Below are positions 59,144 through 64,000 of a stretch of DNA of 64,000 nt, piece after piece. The stretch lies in NCBI RefSeq assembly GCF_900177675.1, contig NZ_FXWM01000001.1:1683001-1747000 (forward strand), given 5' to 3'. Source of the DNA: Bacillus sp. OV166. Lineage in GTDB: Bacteria > Bacillota > Bacilli > Bacillales > Cytobacillaceae. A program made the translations under genes and the position numbers. The notes under the pieces are model-generated. The model did not search any database and had not been told where the DNA came from. It worked only from the letters and a program-made list of their open reading frames with translations. How positions within the stretch are numbered: position 1 is the first letter of the stretch; every line of letters begins with the position of its first letter.

Positions 59144-59626
59144 ATGAAGTACACCCATCAAGAAATGGATGCTTTTTATAAAAAGCTTGAAAAAAAATGG
59201 AATGAACAAATCCATGCCCATACCAACAAACGCAGCTTTACTTTGGCTTTTGGGAGGGCATTGGAAGTACATGTGAAACAGATAAGAATTCACAAAAGGT
59301 TAACAACTAGGTGGTTAAAGCATTTAGACCTTCCGAATAAGGATGAAATAAGTGCTATTTCTGTAAGAATCGTAGATTATGAGGAAAAATTAGATTTTTT
59401 TGATGATGCGATCTACGAGATTAAACAAAGCCAGTTGAAGAATAATGCCCAGTTAAGAATGGTTCGGAAGTCATGTGAAGCCCTACTATCCGTTTTAGAA
59501 AAGGAAGTAAAGGATATCCACGACTGCAAGATAAAAAGCCTAGAATCAGAGCTTTTAGAATTAAAACAATTTTTTTTTACAAATCATTTAAATTTGGAGG
59601 AGAATAACAATGACGAAAAAAATTGA
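59144..59626 (+). CDS. PhaR paralogue (coiled-coil PHA-operon protein)
   Basis: A 160-residue helical protein. Alignment by eye to PhaR downstream shows the same frame of features: EKKWNEQI versus LLWEKQI, then LDLPNKDEISAISVRIVDYE EKLDFFDDAIYEI versus LNLPTKNDVSNVATLTIQAE EKIEALEEQIWEL. It is therefore a divergent PhaR paralogue. PhaR is the essential partner subunit of class IV PHA synthase, so this second copy could be a granule protein, an alternative subunit or a regulator. It overlaps the phasin gene by 17 bases. RBS AAGAGGGG. Confidence 0.65.
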   Translation: MKYTHQEMDAFYKKLEKKWNEQIHAHTNKRSFTLAFGRALEVHVKQIRIHKRLTTRWLKHLDLPNKDEISAISVRIVDYEEKLDFFDDAIYEIKQSQLKNNAQLRMVRKSCEALLSVLEKEVKDIHDCKIKSLESELLELKQFFFTNHLNLEENNNDEKN

Positions 59627-60233
59627 AACTGTACTAGAAGTTGAAAACCAAGAAACTGTGGTAGATGGGGAAAAGGATTTAACAAGTCTAGACCTTGTAT
59701 GGAAACTTGGCTTTAATGAATTGGATGCCTGGGCAGAGCGCTTTAACAAACAGGATGAACTTTTCTTAGAGACTGTAAAGAACTATGTGGAAAAGCTTAA
59801 ACAGAATCAGGAAAATGCAATCACGATTGCTGCTCAATTTGGCATGGAACTTAAAAAGTGGGAGAAAGCAGCACGCGAAGAATTACTTGTGACCACAACT
59901 TCACTACAGAACTTTTTTCCAGTGAAATCCTATGAAGAAATTAACCAAGTAGTAGATGACATTCAAAATAAAACTGCAAATCTATTATTAACACCTACTC
60001 AAGCGTTAATAACTGGTCAATTGGAAGCACTAGATAAATATGTGGAAACAGTTGAACAATATATTGCTTATCGAAAAAATGGCAGAGAAAAATATATTGA
60101 GAGTGTAAAGAAAACTAGCAATGTTTTATTTGAAAATCAAAAAGTATTTGTGAACATGTTGACTAAACAAGTCAAAACAGCGATGCTGCCATTTCAAAAT
60201 TATATGAAGGACGTAACCGAGCAACCTAAATAA
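59610..60233 (+). CDS. phaP: Phasin-like granule protein
   Basis: A 207-residue amphipathic, almost wholly helical protein without membrane segment. Motifs: LDLVWKLGFNELDAWAERFN, TSLQNFFPVKSYEEINQVVD, and LTPTQALITGQLEALDKYVE. This fits the phasin family of PHA-granule coating proteins. It is translated from ATG 59610 behind TTTGGAGGAG, with overlap to the previous gene. The B. megaterium phasin gene lies in the same cluster but divergent; here it is in line with phaR-phaC. Function as phasin is inferred from family likeness and context. Confidence 0.72.
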   Translation: MTKKIETVLEVENQETVVDGEKDLTSLDLVWKLGFNELDAWAERFNKQDELFLETVKNYVEKLKQNQENAITIAAQFGMELKKWEKAAREELLVTTTSLQNFFPVKSYEEINQVVDDIQNKTANLLLTPTQALITGQLEALDKYVETVEQYIAYRKNGREKYIESVKKTSNVLFENQKVFVNMLTKQVKTAMLPFQNYMKDVTEQPK

Positions 60234-60255
60234 TAACAATATAGGAGTGTAAGTA

Positions 60256-60822
60256 ATGTCAGGTAAAAAACCTTACGATCCATATGAATCCCTTCATAAG
60301 TTAAGTTTATTGTGGGAAAAACAGATTAATGATTTTATCTATCTGTTGACTGATAACAAAGATTTCGTGAAAACGTCCAAATTTGGGACTGAAATTAATT
60401 CCCGTTTTCTGGAGGAATTAAAAAAGAATCAAGAAGCACTTGCTGGTGTACTAAATTTGCCTACTAAAAATGATGTCTCTAATGTTGCGACTTTAACGAT
60501 CCAAGCGGAAGAGAAAATTGAAGCACTTGAGGAACAAATTTGGGAACTGCAAGATTCCATGAAGACGCAAAGCAAAGAGATTGAGAGTGTTGTAGAAATT
60601 TCCAAAGAAATTATTAAACTGACTAAGCAGCTTAAAACGGAATTAGTAAAAACGAAAAAAGAGCAGACAGACACAAAAAAATTACACGCCGAACTTCAAG
60701 AAATGAAGTTTGAAATCATGAAATTAACAAATTTTAAAGAAGAATTTGAGACTTTAAAGGGTCTTATTCTTAAAGACAGAAGTACGGAACAAGAGTTAAC
60801 TGGATCAGGCTCATCCAAATAA
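60256..60822 (+). CDS. phaR: Class IV PHA synthase subunit PhaR
   Basis: A 188-residue soluble helical protein. The start KKPYDPYESLHKLSLLWEKQ then INDFIYLLTDNKDFVKTSKF, NLPTKNDVSNVATLTIQAEE, and a long coiled-coil C-terminus (about 80-170) match the Bacillus PhaR subunit. PhaR and PhaC together form the class IV synthase that polymerises (R)-3-hydroxyacyl-CoA. It sits 21 bases before phaC. RBS TAGGAGTG. Confidence 0.85.
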   Translation: MSGKKPYDPYESLHKLSLLWEKQINDFIYLLTDNKDFVKTSKFGTEINSRFLEELKKNQEALAGVLNLPTKNDVSNVATLTIQAEEKIEALEEQIWELQDSMKTQSKEIESVVEISKEIIKLTKQLKTELVKTKKEQTDTKKLHAELQEMKFEIMKLTNFKEEFETLKGLILKDRSTEQELTGSGSSK

Positions 60823-60843
60823 AAATGAAACGGAGGTATGACA

Positions 60844-61917
60844 TTGTCAACTGAAACACCATTAAAGGGGTTCATTCCCGAATTGGATTATCAGAAAGAA
60901 ATGGAACGTTGGGCTAATGTCTATAAGATTTTGAGTGAACCTGAGCCTAAGACAGGTCAGACTCCAAGAACTGAAGTATGGAAAAAAAATAAATCAGTTT
61001 TATGGTATTATCCTGCAAAACAGAAGAAGTATGAGATTCCGTTGTTTTTCGTGTATTCGTTATTTAATAAACCCTACATTTTAGATATAGACCCAAAGAC
61101 AAGTGTTATTAAGAACCTAACCGACATGGGCTATGATGTGTATTTATTGGATTGGGGTACACCAGGCTATGAAGATAAAAAAATCGGTCTTGACACCTAT
61201 ATCGAGAAATATTTAAAAACAGCGGTGAAACGGGCTGTACGCCATTCAGGAGTAGAAGAAATTACATTATTTGGCTACTGTTTAGGCGGGACGATTGCCG
61301 CAATCTATGCATCGATTGCGGAAGAACCAATAAAAAATTTAATTGTTGCAACCGTACCAATTGATTTCTCTACATTTATCGGGCCAGATAAATGGGCTGA
61401 GGGCCTCAAAGAGGGAGATTTTAACATCGATCATTTCCTTGATGTTTATGGGGTTGTTCCACCAAAATATGTTGAAATGATGTTTAGAGCGGTTGGATCA
61501 CCAATTTATTTTACTAACTATACGATGCTTTTAAATCGAGTCCACGATCAGCGGTATGTGGATAAGTGGCGTCGAATGAATAAGTGGACTCTTGATCAGG
61601 TTCCTTTTACCGGTGAGGCTTGTAAACAATTAGGAAATGACCTGATTAAAGATAACAAGCTGGTTAAAGGGGAATTTGTAGTTGGAAATAAAAAGGCAGA
61701 TTTACGTAATATTGATGCCAATCTATTTGTAATCTCTGGCTCTAGAGACAATTTAGTTCTCGAAGAACAAAGTAAGCCAATTATGGATTTAGTATCTAGT
61801 AAGGATAAAACGTATCTTTGCGTTGAATCAGGCCATGTTGGACTTGCATTATCTGGCTTATTTGCGGGAATTGTTGATCAATGGGCATCCAGTCGCTCAA
61901 ATCCGCTTTCAAAATGA
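60844..61917 (+). CDS. phaC: Class IV PHA synthase catalytic subunit PhaC
   Basis: A 357-residue alpha/beta-fold synthase. The lipase-like box carries the nucleophile Cys146 in LFGYCLGGTIAAIY, the catalytic Asp lies in ISGSRDNLVLEEQ and the His in VESGHVGLALSG. Size and motifs fit class III/IV PhaC of bacilli (about 360). TTG at 60844 is preferred, because CGGAGG stands 7-8 bases upstream; the ATG 60838 touches the RBS. With PhaR it makes polyhydroxybutyrate granules. It ends the operon. Confidence 0.92.
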   Translation: MSTETPLKGFIPELDYQKEMERWANVYKILSEPEPKTGQTPRTEVWKKNKSVLWYYPAKQKKYEIPLFFVYSLFNKPYILDIDPKTSVIKNLTDMGYDVYLLDWGTPGYEDKKIGLDTYIEKYLKTAVKRAVRHSGVEEITLFGYCLGGTIAAIYASIAEEPIKNLIVATVPIDFSTFIGPDKWAEGLKEGDFNIDHFLDVYGVVPPKYVEMMFRAVGSPIYFTNYTMLLNRVHDQRYVDKWRRMNKWTLDQVPFTGEACKQLGNDLIKDNKLVKGEFVVGNKKADLRNIDANLFVISGSRDNLVLEEQSKPIMDLVSSKDKTYLCVESGHVGLALSGLFAGIVDQWASSRSNPLSK

Positions 61918-61970
61918 TTGCGTAATAAAGTTTGGTACAAGGAAATATATAATAAGTGTAGGCAATGTAG

Positions 61971-61995
61971 AAGAGGAAGGAGAATCCTTCCTCTC
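61971..61995. terminator. Hairpin between phaC and the downstream hydrolase
   Basis: AGAGGAAGG / CCTTCCTCT with a 5-base loop. It mirrors the one at 56031. Confidence 0.55.
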
Positions 61996-62774
61996 TAACT
62001 TGCCGTTTTATGTTTGTTCAAAAATGTCCGTAGAACTTGGTTAAATTCATCTTTCGCCTCTAACTTTACAATATGGCCAGTATTCCTGAAAATAACAAAT
62101 TCTGAATGGCGAATTTGTTTATGCATCATGCATTGAATCCATATAGGGGTTACGGAATCATACTGCCCGCCAATAATTAAGGTTGGAACTTTTATCTTAG
62201 GGAGTAAAGTTAAATTATTTACTTTTAGACATGCCTCCATTGCTTTAAAGAAAAATTCTTTGTTAGGCTTGTAAAATTTTGAAAAGTTTTCGAGATTTTC
62301 CTTTGACCAAGAATAGAGGCAGACCTTTGCTGAACTTTCTGTTATAGCCTCGAGAGCTTTATTTTCTGCACGTAATTTCCTGAATTTTATAAAAAGTTTG
62401 CCTAGTTCTCTTGGAGCATAATGTAAAGTGCTTACAAGCATTAAGGAACGGCACATTTCAGGTGCTTGACGATATATTTCTTGCGCTACCACTCCACCCA
62501 TAGACAATCCACAAATGTGTGCGCTTTCAAATCCAAGCCCTTTCACTAAACTGATTACATCACGAGCAAAGTTTTCTATCGATATCTCCCCAGGTGAAAT
62601 ATACTCTCCATGTCCGCGTAAATCAGGGATAATTAAGTCGAACTGGTTAGCGAATTCAAACTGATGTGACCAACCCTCCTTCACCTCACCAAGACCGTGA
62701 ATAAAGACTAACGGCTCACCGGCGCCAAGACGCAAATAAGGAATCTCGGAGTAACTATTGAATATTTTACTCAA
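61995..62774 (-). CDS. Alpha/beta hydrolase, PHA-linked paralogue 2
   Basis: A 259-residue alpha/beta hydrolase. FIHGLGEVKEGWSHQFEFAN, nucleophile elbow AHICGLSMGGVVAQEIYRQA, Asp in IGGQYDSVTPIWIQ and His in RNTGHIVKLEAKD. It is strongly similar along its length to 56053-56832. One copy flanks the PHA operon on each side and both point the same way, suggesting a segmental duplication. A PHB-mobilising function is plausible but not shown. RBS TAGGAGG on the minus strand. Confidence 0.8.
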   Translation of the reverse strand: MSKIFNSYSEIPYLRLGAGEPLVFIHGLGEVKEGWSHQFEFANQFDLIIPDLRGHGEYISPGEISIENFARDVISLVKGLGFESAHICGLSMGGVVAQEIYRQAPEMCRSLMLVSTLHYAPRELGKLFIKFRKLRAENKALEAITESSAKVCLYSWSKENLENFSKFYKPNKEFFFKAMEACLKVNNLTLLPKIKVPTLIIGGQYDSVTPIWIQCMMHKQIRHSEFVIFRNTGHIVKLEAKDEFNQVLRTFLNKHKTAS

Positions 62775-63108
62775 CCTACATTCCTCCTAGTTGTTTTATA
62801 CAACTTATGTTCCCAATATTTGAACGGTGTATACATAAATACTTCTGATTATTTTATTATATAATTGCTTGTGGGAAAATATTACATATGGGTGTAATAC
62901 ACATATAAAGGTACACGTAGTCTTTTTATCCTTTAAAGTGAGAAAACAAGAGGAAGGAATGCAGATGGTAACTAAAATGAAAAAATGTTGTCAGGTTTAA
63001 AGGAGTAAAGTTTTTAGCTAAAATGAATCCTGTAAGGGAGAAAAACTAGGCTGCTTTGAGTTATGATAGATGGATAAGAGGATTTTAAGTGAAAATGAGG
63101 TTTCGCTC
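62775..63108. other. Intergenic region, no gene seen
   Basis: 334 AT-rich bases. An imperfect inverted pair (TTACA and TGTAA around TATGGG) lies near 62880-62900. One very short frame near 62966 (11 codons) is not credible. No clear promoter was identified. Confidence 0.5.
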
Positions 63109-64000
63109 ATGATAAAAAAGTATATGACATTTCAAAAAAATAATGGTATTGCACCGTATATTTGGACGATTCTTGGTATATTGCCGTTTTACTTTATTTT
63201 TCAATCACCTTCCACAATTGAAATTGTTGTAGGTATTTTACTCACGCTGCTATTCTTTATCTTTTACCGAATTGCGTTTATTTCAAAAGGCTGGCCTGTT
63301 TATCTATGGACGTTGATCTTGATCGGTATTTCGATCACTGCGAACAGCCTTTTCAATTATGTTTATTTTGCTTTTTTTCTTGCATACTTTATCGGCAATA
63401 TTAAAGATAGGATAGCCTTTTTGACCTTGTATTTTATTCATTTGTTTAGTACGTCGGTATCAATTAACTTCAGTATCGTTATGCATGAAAAATTATTTCT
63501 ACAGCAATTGCCCTTTGTAATCATTATCTGGATTAGTGTTATCCTTCTCCCGTTTAGCATCCATAACCGGAAGGAGAGAGGGCAGCTTGAAGAAAAGCTA
63601 GTGGATGCGAATAAACGGATTTCGGAACTAGTCAAAATAGAAGAGCGGCAGCGGATTGCCCGGGACCTTCATGATACACTCGGTCAAAAGCTTTCACTCA
63701 TTGGATTGAAGTCAGATTTGGCACGAAAGTTAATCTCGAAAGATCCTGATCAGGCTCGGAATGAATTGAAGGATGTTCAGCAAACAGCTCGGACGGCATT
63801 AAGTGAAGTTAGAAAAATGGTTTCTTCGATGCGTGGGATCCGCTTAAAGGACGAAATCCTCCGTGTTGAACAAATCCTAAACGCTGCCCAAATAAATTTT
63901 GTGCGTGTAGGGGATTTTACACCATCAAATGTCTCGCTGTTAACGGAGAATATCTTAAGCATGTGTTTGAAAGAGGCCGTAAATAATGTCGTTAAACATA
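63109..64000 (+). CDS. DesK-type sensor histidine kinase, partial (3' end outside)
   Basis: At least 297 residues; the gene runs off the window. The N-terminal part has about four to five hydrophobic helices (GIAPYIWTILGILPFYFIFQ first) as thermosensor DesK-like kinases do. The HisKA_3 motif is ERQRIARDLHDTLGQKLSLI with the phosphorylated His, and the start of the N-box is MCLKEAVNNVVKH. ATG 63109 follows TGAGG 8 bases upstream. In this family the response regulator gene usually follows, here beyond the window. DesK senses membrane fluidity in B. subtilis; the signal here is unknown. Confidence 0.88.
   Translation, partial: MIKKYMTFQKNNGIAPYIWTILGILPFYFIFQSPSTIEIVVGILLTLLFFIFYRIAFISKGWPVYLWTLILIGISITANSLFNYVYFAFFLAYFIGNIKDRIAFLTLYFIHLFSTSVSINFSIVMHEKLFLQQLPFVIIIWISVILLPFSIHNRKERGQLEEKLVDANKRISELVKIEERQRIARDLHDTLGQKLSLIGLKSDLARKLISKDPDQARNELKDVQQTARTALSEVRKMVSSMRGIRLKDEILRVEQILNAAQINFVRVGDFTPSNVSLLTENILSMCLKEAVNNVVKH

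Overview
The window is a stretch of a low-GC, endospore-forming Bacillaceae chromosome. It has the yjcA/yjcZ/spoVIF/yjcD/yjcF/yjcG/yjcH neighbourhood known from Bacillus subtilis, spoVA genes, a class IV polyhydroxyalkanoate (PHA) operon as in the B. megaterium/B. cereus lineages, a yknWXYZ operon and AGGAGG-type ribosome binding sites. I would place it near Neobacillus/Mesobacillus/Priestia-like bacilli, but the exact genus cannot be read from the sequence.

Layout. 1-3.8 kb: sporulation genes (yjcA, a Cys-tailed small protein, a YhcN/YlaJ-type lipoprotein, spoVAC-spoVAD-spoVAEb, yjcZ, spoVIF). 3.8-8.4 kb: yjcD helicase, yjcF, yjcG, yjcH and a frameshifted small gene, all on the minus strand. 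8.5-24.9 kb: a decayed genomic island bounded by a complete tRNA-Val(GAC) gene and a 52-bp direct repeat of its 3' half. The island carries an integrase stub, two IS110-family elements with structured non-coding flanks, a complete PTS/2-keto-3-deoxygluconate sugar-acid operon, six copies of a foldable intergenic repeat, several single-base frameshifts and a serine-recombinase remnant. 25.0-38.9 kb: an orphan pdxS behind a consensus sigma-54 (SigL) promoter, then a CcpA/SigA-type promoter region and a long co-directional gene set. That set contains a CoA-transferase pair, a thiolase, two class III aminotransferases, a succinate-semialdehyde-type dehydrogenase, an M81 hydrolase, a GNAT acetyltransferase, lysine 2,3-aminomutase, YokU and a lysine-type permease. 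39-49 kb: alkA, a D-2-hydroxyacid dehydrogenase, a heme O synthase-like gene, a small ba3-type oxidase operon with SCO protein, lemA plus a TPM-domain gene, and an AI-2E-family membrane protein. 49-55 kb: yknWXYZ, a solitary trpB and a short YitT protein. 55-63 kb: three alpha/beta hydrolases around a PHA operon (truncated acyl-CoA synthetase, phaB-like reductase, a PhaR paralogue, phasin, phaR, phaC). The window ends inside a DesK-type sensor kinase.

How the genes work together. The most striking system is the 26.8-38.9 kb set. Its enzyme classes match, step by step, the acetylated beta-lysine route of lysine catabolism: lysine import; 2,3-aminomutase to beta-lysine; N-acetylation; transamination to a 3-keto acid; CoA transfer; thiolysis to acetyl-CoA and 4-acetamidobutyrate; deacetylation; GABA transamination; succinate-semialdehyde oxidation. 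The deacetylase is my inference, an M81 metal hydrolase in the place where B. subtilis has YodQ. A SigL-driven PLP synthase subunit and a DUF3870 gene sit directly upstream, and three of the proposed enzymes need PLP. In the island, the PTS operon should take a sugar or sugar acid into KDG, KDPG and finally pyruvate plus glyceraldehyde-3-phosphate. Its HAD phosphatase gene was inserted between kdgA and kdgK with a visible duplication scar.
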